Both the position numbers and the translations under genes were made by a program. Under the pieces are notes generated by a model. That model searched no databases. It was not told where the DNA came from and was given only the letters and a program-made list of their open reading frames with translations. A stretch of DNA of 47,183 nucleotides, from contig CAITMU010000029.1 in the NCBI GenBank assembly GCA_903893565.1, positions 1 to 47,183 of the forward strand, in the 5' to 3' direction. Source of the stretch: an uncultured beta proteobacterium. Its GTDB lineage: Bacteria > Pseudomonadota > Gammaproteobacteria > Burkholderiales > SG8-41. Below are positions 1 to 8,674 of the stretch, piece after piece (the first letter of the stretch is position 1; each line of letters starts with the position of its first letter).

Positions 1-530
1 CGACCGACCTCGTCAGCTAGGCTTTTTGCATAGGCGACGACACCCATGCGGGTGGCTCCAGATAAAGCAAGATTGTGAATAGGTTCATAGACCGTGCTTG
101 CGAGGATGTTAATAATGCGACCACTTTTTTGTAGGCGCATGTGGGGTATGGCCTCACGACTCATGCGCACAAAAAAAAGCAATGAGCGTTCAATGGCAGT
201 GGCCCACTGAGCTTCGGAGGATTCGAGTGCGTTGGATAAAGGGGGCCCCCCCGAGTTATTGACCATGACATCGATACGACCAAAATGCCGCATCCCCATT
301 GCGACAAGCTTTTGTATGGTTTCATTGTTTTCCAAATTTCCCGCCATTGTGAGGATCTCGGTGCCCGTGGATTGGCGAATGGCGTTAGCCGCTGCCTCAA
401 GGGGGTCTGAGGAGCGGCTGCACATGAGCACTTTCATTCCTTCTTCAGCTAACACTTGAGCGCAGGCTCGTCCGAGACCTTGACTCGCACCACCAACAAT
501 GGCCACTTTGCCTTGTAATTCAAGATCCAT
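1..530 (-). CDS. Atypical short-chain dehydrogenase/reductase (SDR), C-terminus outside window
   Basis: This is an NAD(P)-dependent SDR-fold protein of which the first 176 residues are visible; it is cut by the left edge. The ATG at 530 has GAGGAA six bases upstream. The nucleotide-binding glycine motif GGASQGLG is at residues 13-20 and NNSGGPP at 91-97. The usual catalytic YxxxK is replaced by S157-G-A-T-R161, and the usual Asn of the tetrad (in the helix near residue 116) is Ser. This resembles a group of FabG-like proteins with NNAGGPP and SNxxR-type sequences, known to me as annotated 3-oxoacyl-ACP reductases of unproven activity. It lies 21 bases downstream of the lactonase gene on the same strand, so the two are probably cotranscribed. 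Substrate unknown. Confidence 0.85.
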   Translation of the reverse strand, partial: MDLELQGKVAIVGGASQGLGRACAQVLAEEGMKVLMCSRSSDPLEAAANAIRQSTGTEILTMAGNLENNETIQKLVAMGMRHFGRIDVMVNNSGGPPLSNALESSEAQWATAIERSLLFFVRMSREAIPHMRLQKSGRIINILASTVYEPIHNLALSGATRMGVVAYAKSLADEVG

Positions 531-551
531 AAAGTTCCTCGATACGTTTCA

Positions 552-1613
552 TTAAATAGAGTGACAAAAAACGACACAGGAGGGAGAGGGGGTTGATATG
601 ATCAAACCGGAGGCCTGCGGTATTGCGCTGCCTGGGTCAATTTTAAATTCGACGATCGTATCGCTGTCCTCGTTAGCGACGAAGAGTTTCTGAGCTGAGG
701 GGTCGAGTGTGAAAAAACGTGGCTTTTCACCTTGCGTGGGTTGCCAGTCGATGGCTTGTGGGGTGCCATCTTGAGGGTCGAGTTGGAAGGTTGCGATGCT
801 GTTGTGCCCGCGGTTGGAAATATAGATATGTCGACCATCGGCCGATATCACGATTTCCGCACCGGTATTGTCGCCAGTAAAGTGTGGCGGTGTGGTGGGC
901 ACGATATGGCGCGGTATCAGTCGACCCTTGATGGCATCCCATTCGTAGGTGGTGAGAGTTGAATCTAGTTCATTGATAACGTAGGCCAGAGCCCGTTGAG
1001 GGTGAAAGACCATATGACGAGGGCCTGCCCCATAACGAGTTTTAGTGCAGGCGGGGTCATGGACGATAAGGCGTCCATTTTTTAAGTCAATTTGGAAAAG
1101 GTGGATCGCATCAACGCCTTTGTCAGGGCAGAGTAAAAACCGTCCCGAAGGGTCCATGATGACTTGGTGTGGGTGCGCTCCCAAGCCTTGTTCGCGTTTG
1201 TAAGGCCCTTCAACGCCTTGGGGAACGAGAGCTTCGGTCAATGGCAAGAGTAGGCCATTTTTTTCTCTTGGAATGAGTGCGATGCCTGGCCCATTGGCGA
1301 TCACTACAAAGCGTCCGCTGGGTTCGATCATGAGGTGAGGGGCGTTGTCACCTTGGCAGTGTTGTTTGTTAAGAAACGAGAGATGGCCATTGGATTTGTC
1401 GATTTGGTAGGCACTGATGGAGTCGCCATCACCATGACAAGCATATAAGAAGTTCTGAGTGGGGTCAGCCACTAAATAGCCCGGATTGTCCAAGGTGGGA
1501 AAAATCTGTACGAGTCTCCAATGCCCAGAGGAGGCATTGACGTGGTAGACGCTAATGCCTTTGCCTCGGGCTTTGCGTTGTGGAGTGGTAAAACATCCGA
1601 CATAGGCATACAT
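552..1613 (-). CDS. Beta-propeller lactonase family protein (6-phosphogluconolactonase-like)
   Basis: The protein of about 353 residues belongs to the seven-bladed propeller lactonase family (PF10282), which includes 6-phosphogluconolactonase and fungal carboxymuconate lactonizing enzymes. It begins MYAYVGCFTT and shows repeated blade motifs such as NGHLSFL, HPHQVIMDPSGRFLLCPDKG, GPRHMVFHPQ and RHIYISNRGHNSIATF. I chose the ATG at 1613 because it matches the family N-terminus and has AGGAG upstream. An in-frame TTG at 1667 would add 18 residues without family support. It is divergent from the Bug receptor at 1696 and upstream of the SDR gene. The genomic company (Bug receptors, amidohydrolase) favours hydrolysis of a sugar-acid or muconate-type lactone over a role in the pentose phosphate pathway, but this is inference. 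Confidence 0.85.
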   Translation of the reverse strand: MYAYVGCFTTPQRKARGKGISVYHVNASSGHWRLVQIFPTLDNPGYLVADPTQNFLYACHGDGDSISAYQIDKSNGHLSFLNKQHCQGDNAPHLMIEPSGRFVVIANGPGIALIPREKNGLLLPLTEALVPQGVEGPYKREQGLGAHPHQVIMDPSGRFLLCPDKGVDAIHLFQIDLKNGRLIVHDPACTKTRYGAGPRHMVFHPQRALAYVINELDSTLTTYEWDAIKGRLIPRHIVPTTPPHFTGDNTGAEIVISADGRHIYISNRGHNSIATFQLDPQDGTPQAIDWQPTQGEKPRFFTLDPSAQKLFVANEDSDTIVEFKIDPGSAIPQASGLIISTPSPSCVVFCHSI

Positions 1614-1695
1614 AAAAGACAGGGCTCCTAAGAGTGTTTGGGATGGGGAGAACACTGGTAAACTCAAGTGAATTTAACATTGAATAACAAAAACG

Positions 1696-2688
1696 ATGAC
1701 ACAATTTAAAAATGCCTACTCTTTTATGTGTCGATTAAGGTGGGCGCTGACGTTTTTATATGGATTATGGACGCCAGGCATTTTTGCTGAACCCTATCCT
1801 GTGCGCCCCATACGATTGGTGGTGCCCTTTGCGCCCGGAGGAGGCACTGAGCCGATTGCCCGTTTGATTAGTCAAAAGCTTACCCTATCGATGGGACAAC
1901 AATGGGTGGTAGACAATCGACCGGGGGCGGGCACCACGATGGGTATGGAGGTGGTGGCAAAAGCGGCGGCTGATGGGTATACGTTGTTGTTGGGCAGTGT
2001 GGCTAACGCGATTAGCGCGACCCTTTATCAACGTCTTAGTTTTGATCCGATGCGGGATTTTTCTCCCATCACGTTGCTCTCCACCACGCCTGGGCTATTG
2101 GCGGTCCATCCGAGTCTTAATGTGGATACGGTCAAGGCGCTAATCGGTTTAGCCAAAGCGCGCCCCGGGCAGTTGGCCTACTCCTCGGCAGGCAGCGGTA
2201 CGCCGACACATCTGGCGGCTGAATTTTTTAGCTACCTGACGGAGGTTCGCCTGATTCACATACCCTACAAAGGGGGCGGTCCCTCGGTGATTGCGCTGTT
2301 AAGTGGTGAGGCACCTTTGTCGTTCGCCTCCTTGCCATCGGTGCTTCCGGCCATCCGATCTGGGAAGCTTAAGGCTTTAGCGGTGACGACTGCAAAACGT
2401 GCAGCCGTTTTGCCGCAAGTGCCTACGATAATAGAAAGTGGAGTGTTGGGCTATGAGGCGGAGACTTGGTATGGATTGGCCGCCCCAGCGCATTTGCCTA
2501 ATGACAAAGTGATACGATTGAACCGGGAGGTCCACAGCGTTTTAGAACAAGAAGAGGCGCAGAAATTTCTCGATTCTGTTGGTATGCAATTGCGGCTTTC
2601 CACATCTGAGCAATACGTAAAGTTCACCCAATCCGAGATTCAGAAGTGGCATAAAGTCATATCCTTTACTCATATGCGAGCAGATTAA
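1696..2688 (+). CDS. Bug-type periplasmic solute-binding receptor (TctC family)
   Basis: The 330-residue protein is an extracytoplasmic receptor of the tripartite tricarboxylate transporter family. An N-terminal hydrophobic signal segment ends near FAEPYP (residues 31-36). The mature start YPVRPIRLVVPFAPGG, DNRPGAGTTMG and the ADGYTLLLG block are diagnostic, as is VPYKGGGPSVIALLSGE in the middle. The loop that normally reads GGxTD reads GGGTEP here, so the usual Asp is Glu. Such proteins capture small carboxylates for a TctA/TctB permease, and none is encoded here. The next Bug gene begins three bases after the stop, so the pair is probably one transcript with the dehydrogenase gene that follows. 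No clear ribosome binding site precedes the ATG. Confidence 0.92.
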   Translation: MTQFKNAYSFMCRLRWALTFLYGLWTPGIFAEPYPVRPIRLVVPFAPGGGTEPIARLISQKLTLSMGQQWVVDNRPGAGTTMGMEVVAKAAADGYTLLLGSVANAISATLYQRLSFDPMRDFSPITLLSTTPGLLAVHPSLNVDTVKALIGLAKARPGQLAYSSAGSGTPTHLAAEFFSYLTEVRLIHIPYKGGGPSVIALLSGEAPLSFASLPSVLPAIRSGKLKALAVTTAKRAAVLPQVPTIIESGVLGYEAETWYGLAAPAHLPNDKVIRLNREVHSVLEQEEAQKFLDSVGMQLRLSTSEQYVKFTQSEIQKWHKVISFTHMRAD

Positions 2689-2691
2689 TTC

Positions 2692-3693
2692 ATGATGATT
2701 ATGAAAACCATTCGAACAGACTTGTGCGTTCAAACAGGGGGGATTGTTTGCCTATTTTTGGCCGGCCTTTATTCTGTTGCGTATGCAGAAGGGGCGTACC
2801 CTCAACGCCCTATTCGTGTGCTGGTAGGGTTCCCCCCAGGCAGCGGTACCGATATGGTGGCTCGAATGATGGGCCAAAAGTTGAGTCCCATACTGGGTCA
2901 AACGTGGGTAGTTGATAATCGACCGGGCGCTAATGGTGTGATTGCTGCGCAGATCGTGGCTAGGTCCGTAGCCGATGGTCATACCCTGTTAGCTCTATCG
3001 GTATCCCATACCATGAATGCGGCGGTTTACCCCTTAAGTTTTGATACGGTCCAATCTTTTTCGCCTTTGATGCAAGTGGCGGTGGCGCCTCTTCTTTTGG
3101 TGGCTAATCCTGGCTTAGCGGCCAAAGGGGTCGCAGCGTTGATTGAAGAAGCACAGGCTAGACCACAAACAATCCGTTATGCGATTTCTGGATTGGGAGG
3201 CATTAATCATTTTGCCGGGGCTTTATTTTCTCATATGGCGAAGTTGCAATTGGTGGATGTGCCTTACAAAGGGGGAGCGCAGGCCTTAAATGATCTCATC
3301 TCAGGGCAAGTGCAGATTATGTTTGCGACCTCTGCCATTGGCTTAACGCCGGTCAGGAGTGGGCGCTTGAAGGTTTTGGCAGTCACTACGCTTAAACGAA
3401 GTGCCTGGTTACCGAATATCCCGACCATCAATGAGTCTGGGGTTCCCGGTTATGAAATGAGTACTTGGTGGGGTTTTGTAGCGCCCCATGGATTGAATAA
3501 TAAAACCATTGATTTTTTAAATCAGCGTTTCGATGACGTTTTAAAACAACCCGACGTGCTCTCTCATTGGCAGAGCGAGGCAGCCAGTCCTAGCGCAATC
3601 AAGGCACAGGCTTTTGAAGCGTTGTTGCATTCCGAGGTGAGTAAATGGATGGGCATCGCCCGTCAGGCGCAGATCAAGGGCCCCACTGAATGA
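2692..3693 (+). CDS. Bug-type periplasmic solute-binding receptor (TctC family)
   Basis: This is the second receptor of a tandem pair, 333 residues. A signal peptide covers roughly residues 1-33 (ending VAYAEGAYP). Family motifs are YPQRPIRVLVGFPPGSGTDMVARM, with the usual Thr-Asp, then DNRPGANGVIAAQIV, ADGHTLL and VPYKGGAQALNDLISGQ. It is clearly diverged from the neighbouring copy, so this is not a recent duplication. Its stop overlaps the start of the hydroxyacid dehydrogenase by four bases (ATGA), implying coupled translation and a shared substrate pathway. Three in-frame ATGs (2692, 2695, 2701) are possible starts. The ligand cannot be read from the sequence. Confidence 0.92.
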   Translation: MMIMKTIRTDLCVQTGGIVCLFLAGLYSVAYAEGAYPQRPIRVLVGFPPGSGTDMVARMMGQKLSPILGQTWVVDNRPGANGVIAAQIVARSVADGHTLLALSVSHTMNAAVYPLSFDTVQSFSPLMQVAVAPLLLVANPGLAAKGVAALIEEAQARPQTIRYAISGLGGINHFAGALFSHMAKLQLVDVPYKGGAQALNDLISGQVQIMFATSAIGLTPVRSGRLKVLAVTTLKRSAWLPNIPTINESGVPGYEMSTWWGFVAPHGLNNKTIDFLNQRFDDVLKQPDVLSHWQSEAASPSAIKAQAFEALLHSEVSKWMGIARQAQIKGPTE

Positions 3694-4550
3694 AGCCCCG
3701 TATTCATGTTGGCGTGATTGGACTAGGCGTGATTGGTTACCCGATTGCAAAAAGGTTAGTCGAGGCAGGTTTTAGGACCTTTGTTTTTGATGTTCGACGT
3801 GAACCGGTGGATCAATTGCAGGCTTTGGGCGCCCTGGCATGCAATTCTTCGGCAGAGGTTGCAACCCACAGTGATGTGGTGATCAGTTTGGTCGCTGATG
3901 AACCACAGACCCTTGAGGTGATCAGTGGGAAATTGGGATTATTGTCTCAGTTAAAATCAGGTACTATTTTAATGATCGGTAGCACCCTAGGACCTGAATC
4001 CGTAGTCAGGCTGGCTAACAGCGTTGCGCAAAAAGCGTGTGTCACGATCGACATGCCAATTACCGGTGGGTTTGTTGCTGCTGAAAAAGGCGAATTGACC
4101 TTGATGCTTGGGGGAAACAATACCGTGATTGAAACCGTAATGCCTGTGATGCAAGCGTTTGCATCACGCATTATTCGAGCCGGTGACATTGGGGCAGGAC
4201 AATCGGCAAAGTTAGCGCACCAAATCGTTATGGGCATTAACATTTTGGGGTTACTAGAAGGGTTGGCTTTAGGGGTGGCGAGTGGGGTAGCGCCTCAGGT
4301 TATGCGTCAGATTCTCGAAGGCGGGTTGGCTAATAGTCAAGTATTGCAGGTGTGGGATGACATGGGGGAGCGTTGGAAGTCGATGCTTAAAGCACAGGAA
4401 GGCAATGTGCCGTTACCCAATTTGCGTAAAGATTTTCATAGTGCGCTTCAACAGGCACAGGAACTGGGGCTTGATTTACCGCTAGCCACATTAGGGTCGC
4501 GCTTAGCAGATACGGCCAAAGCTACGGGACATGAAGACCCGAGTCTATAG
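3690..4550 (+). CDS. NAD-binding beta-hydroxyacid dehydrogenase (3-hydroxyisobutyrate / tartronate semialdehyde reductase family)
   Basis: The 286-residue protein has the family layout. A Rossmann domain carries GLGVIG at residues 11-16. The substrate loop DMPITGG starts at 121 (canonically DAPVSGG, so the usual Ser is Thr). The C-terminal helical domain carries the catalytic lysine K174 in GAGQSAKLAHQ. The conserved Asn three residues after this Lys in GarR and HIBADH (KLANQ) is His here. The sequence most resembles GarR-type tartronate semialdehyde reductases. It overlaps the upstream Bug receptor gene by four bases, which suggests that the imported compound or its product is its substrate. 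Substrate and direction of the reaction are inference. No obvious terminator follows within the 194-base spacer. Confidence 0.88.
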   Translation: MKPRIHVGVIGLGVIGYPIAKRLVEAGFRTFVFDVRREPVDQLQALGALACNSSAEVATHSDVVISLVADEPQTLEVISGKLGLLSQLKSGTILMIGSTLGPESVVRLANSVAQKACVTIDMPITGGFVAAEKGELTLMLGGNNTVIETVMPVMQAFASRIIRAGDIGAGQSAKLAHQIVMGINILGLLEGLALGVASGVAPQVMRQILEGGLANSQVLQVWDDMGERWKSMLKAQEGNVPLPNLRKDFHSALQQAQELGLDLPLATLGSRLADTAKATGHEDPSL

Positions 4551-4744
4551 CGCCCGCGTTTTTTTCAGGCCATGATTTAGCGTGTCTCAACGCCACTATC
4601 GATCAAAGCCTCTTTGGGTTGATGGGTCATCGCAATCGCCAGGGTTAAGCGGGGGAAGCCCCACGCTACAGCGGGCCTAAACGCTAAGGGATTCGTAGAG
4701 AATTCGTTGAGGATTTTACGGCGGCGGTTGTGCTGTCAGGCACT

Positions 4745-6037
4745 TTAAGTTGTTAAAAACCTCGCTCCTGTGGCGGGGCGCAGAAAACTAGCATTCAAGT
4801 CAGACAGTTGATTGATCCCCAACATGGCCATGTCACGGTCGATTTCGTCAATGAGAAGCTTGATGGCATGGGCCACGGCAGCCTCTGCGCCCACGGTGGC
4901 TGCAAACAAAAAGGGACGGCCGATGAAAACGAAATGCGCTCCTAAGGCGAGGGCCTTTAATACATCGGTACCGCGACGAATGCCGCTATCCATGATGATG
5001 CTCATGCCTTTTGCGTGAGCTGCAATTTCAGGAAGAACCCGTAAGGGTGAGACGGTGCCATCTAACTGTCGTCCCCCGTGATTTGAGACGATGATGCCAT
5101 CGACTCCGTGTTCGCGGGCAAGGCGCGCAGACTGCCAACTCATGATGCCTTTGATGACAAGGTTGCCTTTCCAGCGCTTTCGAATATGGGCTATGTGCCC
5201 CCATTGCAGGCGATCGCGCTGGCCGTAACCTCTGACGCCGTGTTGAGAGATGAGTGGCACCCTTGGCCCCATGTTTTCAAAATGGGGCATACCCTGATGC
5301 CATAAGGTTTTTAAGAAATTACCGAAAAACCAACGTGGACTGATCAAGCAGTGCCAGGCCAAGCCAAGGGTGGGCCTTAGTGGCGTGTTGTAGCCATTTC
5401 TCACATTATTTTCACGGTTGGCCATAACCGGCACATCGACGGTCACAACCAAAGTGTCAAAGCCAGCCTTTTGACACCGATCGAGGCACTCATTGATCAA
5501 TGTTATATCGCCTGGCAGGTAAGCTTGAAACCAGCTGGTATGGCCGGTGGCTCTTACTTTTTCCATTGGGGTCAGGCAGGCGCCACTCATGATCATCGGA
5601 AGATTGGCCTGGGCGGCAGCTCGGGCTAAGACCTCGTCTCCTTGGTAGGCGGCTAAAGAACTCCCTCCCATAGGTGCCAGTCCGAAGGGTGCGTTATAAG
5701 TGTGACCGAAGAGGGGGGTTTTTTGGCCTCGAGCACTGGTGTCGACTAAGGATTGAGGAACAAAACCGATCTCATCAAAAACGGCGCGATTGCCTCTTAA
5801 TGAGGCGTTCGTTTCTACCCCTCCGGCTACATATCCAAAGATGGGGCGGGGTAGAATTTTTTTTGCTGCGGCTTCAAAGTCTTCAAGAGCCAATAAGTCG
5901 CGCATTTTGGCAGGCAGAGTCCGTTTATCCACAAAGGACATGGCACCTGATCGATCGGCGCTAGCGGAGGGGGGAGTTTTTAGAATGTCACTCATAGTCG
6001 GTAGCGGGTTAGTGATCCAACGGTGCGTTACAGTCAT
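4745..6037 (-). CDS. FMN-dependent alpha-hydroxyacid oxidase/dehydrogenase (LldD/glycolate oxidase family)
   Basis: The 430-residue TIM-barrel flavoprotein oxidises an L-2-hydroxy acid to a keto acid. Visible motifs are APMGGSS (121-127), VTVDVPV (198-204), the flavin-contacting Lys in VIKGIM (K296), and the active-site block SNHGGRQLD (318-326), with catalytic His320 and Arg323 for carboxylate binding. DSGIRRGTDVLKALALGA (350-367) and GRP bind the FMN phosphate. The start is uncertain: ATGs at 6037 and 5995 both lack a clear ribosome binding site, and family homology begins near residue 45. It lies 23 bases after glnS on the same strand. Lactate, glycolate or mandelate are possible substrates, and the sequence alone does not choose. 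Confidence 0.9.
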   Translation of the reverse strand: MTVTHRWITNPLPTMSDILKTPPSASADRSGAMSFVDKRTLPAKMRDLLALEDFEAAAKKILPRPIFGYVAGGVETNASLRGNRAVFDEIGFVPQSLVDTSARGQKTPLFGHTYNAPFGLAPMGGSSLAAYQGDEVLARAAAQANLPMIMSGACLTPMEKVRATGHTSWFQAYLPGDITLINECLDRCQKAGFDTLVVTVDVPVMANRENNVRNGYNTPLRPTLGLAWHCLISPRWFFGNFLKTLWHQGMPHFENMGPRVPLISQHGVRGYGQRDRLQWGHIAHIRKRWKGNLVIKGIMSWQSARLAREHGVDGIIVSNHGGRQLDGTVSPLRVLPEIAAHAKGMSIIMDSGIRRGTDVLKALALGAHFVFIGRPFLFAATVGAEAAVAHAIKLLIDEIDRDMAMLGINQLSDLNASFLRPATGARFLTT

Positions 6038-6060
6038 GCCAACAGAAAATAATCGAGGCG

Positions 6061-7824
6061 TTATTTTTTCCAGGAATCTCTGAGCGTGACGGTACGATTA
6101 AACTGGGGCATGCCGGGTTGGGAATGACGTAAGTCAGCGACAAAATAACCATGACGTTCAAACTGAAAGACCTGTTCGCATTGAGCCTCGATTAAGGCCG
6201 GTTCGACTTGCGCGATCAGCGTCTTTTTAGAGGCTGGATTTAAATCCTCTAAGAAATCACGTCCTCCCTCGCCAGGGTGGGCTACGCTGAAGAGGCGGTC
6301 ATAAAGGTGCACGGTGACGTCCCGAGCTTTTTTGCAACTGACCCAATGAATATTGCCTTTGACCTTAACGGGTTCGGCATTGGGGTTGCCAGATTTTGTG
6401 TTGGGTAGGTATTCGCAATGAATAAGGTTGACGTGGCCCTCCGAATCTTTTTCAAAGCTGACGCATTTGACGACATAGCCATAACGGAGCCGTACTTGAT
6501 TACCAACAAACAAGCGAAAAAAACCTTTAGTGGGCGTTTCCATAAAGTCTTCGCGTTCGATCCACAGTTCCCGAGACAAGGGGACCATCCGTACGCCTAA
6601 TAGTGGATTTTGTGGATGGTTGGGAGCGAAACACTCTTCTTCTTGGTCCAGTGGGTAGTTGTCGATGACGAGTTTGATTGGGTCGAGCACGGCAATGCGC
6701 CGCGGGGCGACTTCGTTTAGGTGTTCGCGCATGCAGTCTTCCAACACGGAAAATTCAATCCAAGAGTCCGATTTTGATACGCCAATACGCTCGGCAAATA
6801 AGCGAAATCCCTCGGCAGAAAATCCGCGCCGCCGGGCCCCTACTAGGGTGGGTAACCGAGGATCATCCCAACCGTCAACATGGTGTTCGTTCACTAATTG
6901 TATGAGTTTTCGCTTTGATAGAACGGTAAAAGTTAAGTTCAGGCGGGCAAATTCAATTTGTTGAGGCAGGGGCAAATCGAGTAATCCTCCCTCTGCTAGG
7001 CGATTGAGGAGCCAGTCGTAAAAAGGGCGCTGGTCTTCAAATTCGAGCGTGCAGATGGAGTGGGTAATGCGCTCTAAGGCATCTTCAATGGGGTGAGCAT
7101 AGGTGTACATGGGATAAATACACCAGCGGTTTTGAGTGCGGTGGTGCTCAGCCTTACGGATTCGGTAGATAGCGGGATCGCGCAGGTTGATATTCGGTGA
7201 GGCCATATCAATTTTAGCGCGTAACACCATGCTGCCTTCTTCGTGTAGACCTTGTCGCATTTCTCGTAAACGCAACAATGAGTCGTTCACAGGACGATCA
7301 CGCCAAACGCTGGGTTTTCCAGCCTCTGTTAGGGTGCCACGATTTTGCCTCATTTCATCTGCGTTTTGTTCATCGACGTAGGCGAAGCCTGCTTGAATTA
7401 AATATTCTGCCGCCTCATACATGAAGTCAAAGTAGTCGCTCGCAAAGTAAAGATTTTTATCCCAGTCAAAGCCTAGCCAACGCACCGCACTTTGGATGGC
7501 GTCGACGTACTCTTGTTCTTCTTTTTCTGGGTTGGTGTCATCAAAGCGCATGTGACAGGCACCCTGATAAAGTGCAGCCAGACCAAAATTAAGATGAATA
7601 GACTTGGCGTGACCGAAGTGTAGGTAACCATTCGGTTCAGGAGGAAAACGGGTGCGAATTTTAGCTGTATCCAGACTGGCATGGCGATGCCAGTGTGCCG
7701 GTCCTGGTGTCCCAGCCCAAGGGCGAAGCGCAAAAGAATCTTTAGCCAGATCCGTCTCTATGATGTGACGAATGAAGTTGGAAGGGGAGACAGCGGCGGG
7801 GGTATTTTTTTTAGATTCATTCAT
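6061..7824 (-). CDS. glnS: Glutaminyl-tRNA synthetase
   Basis: The 587-residue class I synthetase charges tRNA-Gln with glutamine. The HIGH-type signature appears as PEPNGYLHFGHAKS (62-75), followed by MRFDDTNPEKEE. The KMSKS-type loop appears as VLSKRKL. The C-terminal anticodon-binding beta-barrels are complete and end with RTVTLRDSWKK. Compared with E. coli GlnS there are about 20 extra residues (around 30-57, containing WAGTPGPAHWHRHA) between the N-terminal helix and the PEPNG motif; I recall similar segments in Burkholderiales enzymes. The ATG at 7824 lacks an obvious ribosome binding site. The peptidase E gene lies 17 bases upstream on the same strand. It is a housekeeping gene within an otherwise catabolic neighbourhood. 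Confidence 0.97.
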   Translation of the reverse strand: MNESKKNTPAAVSPSNFIRHIIETDLAKDSFALRPWAGTPGPAHWHRHASLDTAKIRTRFPPEPNGYLHFGHAKSIHLNFGLAALYQGACHMRFDDTNPEKEEQEYVDAIQSAVRWLGFDWDKNLYFASDYFDFMYEAAEYLIQAGFAYVDEQNADEMRQNRGTLTEAGKPSVWRDRPVNDSLLRLREMRQGLHEEGSMVLRAKIDMASPNINLRDPAIYRIRKAEHHRTQNRWCIYPMYTYAHPIEDALERITHSICTLEFEDQRPFYDWLLNRLAEGGLLDLPLPQQIEFARLNLTFTVLSKRKLIQLVNEHHVDGWDDPRLPTLVGARRRGFSAEGFRLFAERIGVSKSDSWIEFSVLEDCMREHLNEVAPRRIAVLDPIKLVIDNYPLDQEEECFAPNHPQNPLLGVRMVPLSRELWIEREDFMETPTKGFFRLFVGNQVRLRYGYVVKCVSFEKDSEGHVNLIHCEYLPNTKSGNPNAEPVKVKGNIHWVSCKKARDVTVHLYDRLFSVAHPGEGGRDFLEDLNPASKKTLIAQVEPALIEAQCEQVFQFERHGYFVADLRHSQPGMPQFNRTVTLRDSWKK

Positions 7825-7841
7825 GATGCGTGTATTTTAGC

Positions 7842-8558
7842 CTAAGGCGCAAAGCGTGGTGGTATTAAGCGCTTGACGGCAATGGCGGTTTCAACGGCGC
7901 GTTTTTTATTGGCTTCGAGCCGAAAAGCTTTGGCTTTGGGGCGGCTTGATACCGCAGAATGGAGTTCTCCGTTTATAAAGTGTAAGCCCACGCCATCATC
8001 AGCGGCCCAACCGGGGCTCACGCTACCGCGCCCGACGAGGCGCTGATAGGTAGGTCGACGTTGGGCTTCGCTGTCGTAGTGGGGACAATTGCTACCGGCT
8101 AAAAATCCAAGGCCCTTTAAAGCCGTTAATGGGCCATCAATGGAATCGGTGATGCCATGGTCAAACCAGCAAATGGAGCCCGCGCTAGCACCACCCAAAA
8201 TAATACCCTGTTGCCAAGCTTTTTTAAGGATGAGGTCAAGACCCCAGTCACGCCAGACAGCGAGTAGGCTCCGAGTATTACCACCGCCAACAAAAATCGC
8301 ATCATTTTCTAATACAAAAGAATCGAGATCTCGCGGGGTTCGCGCAAATAAGGGTAAGTGAGTGGGACGACAGTTAAATTGACTAAATCCTGAATAAAAC
8401 CGCAATCGCCCGGCTTCGTTATCTCCATGGGCGGTGCCGATAAAGCAGACGCGCGGACAGGGTTTACCCGTTTGGCGCAAGAAGTAATCAATTAACAGCA
8501 AGTTGTCGAGTTTTTCAGGTATTGCCGCCCCACCGATGGCTAGAATCTGTGTTTTCAA
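7842..8558 (-). CDS. Peptidase E-like serine peptidase (S51 family)
   Basis: The 238-residue protein belongs to the S51 family of cytoplasmic dipeptidases, related to E. coli PepE, which cleaves N-terminal aspartyl dipeptides. The nucleophile lies in GGASAGS, Ser125, and FVGGGNT (89-95) is the conserved strand before it. His160 in CPHYD fits the catalytic His, and Asp133 or Asp138 may complete the triad. The start is a TTG at 8558, supported by AAGGGA eight bases upstream; there is no better in-frame ATG. It reads into glnS with a 17-base gap. Alternative family members (cyanophycinase-like) are longer, so dipeptidase is the better call. Confidence 0.85.
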   Translation of the reverse strand: MKTQILAIGGAAIPEKLDNLLLIDYFLRQTGKPCPRVCFIGTAHGDNEAGRLRFYSGFSQFNCRPTHLPLFARTPRDLDSFVLENDAIFVGGGNTRSLLAVWRDWGLDLILKKAWQQGIILGGASAGSICWFDHGITDSIDGPLTALKGLGFLAGSNCPHYDSEAQRRPTYQRLVGRGSVSPGWAADDGVGLHFINGELHSAVSSRPKAKAFRLEANKKRAVETAIAVKRLIPPRFAP

Positions 8559-8674
8559 ATTTAAATTCCCTTACTAATACAAAATGGTCATTGCAACCGA
8601 AGTAAAATGACCGAATCAGAGCAAGCCCCCCCTTTTATGGGCAGGTTTGTCAGACCTTGATCGATACTACAAGC

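Noticed and set aside
8586..8612. Inverted repeat GGTCATT/AATGACC after the upstream Bug gene
   Set aside because: The loop is 13 bases and no T run follows on either strand; a 7-base match is expected by chance in a window of this size.
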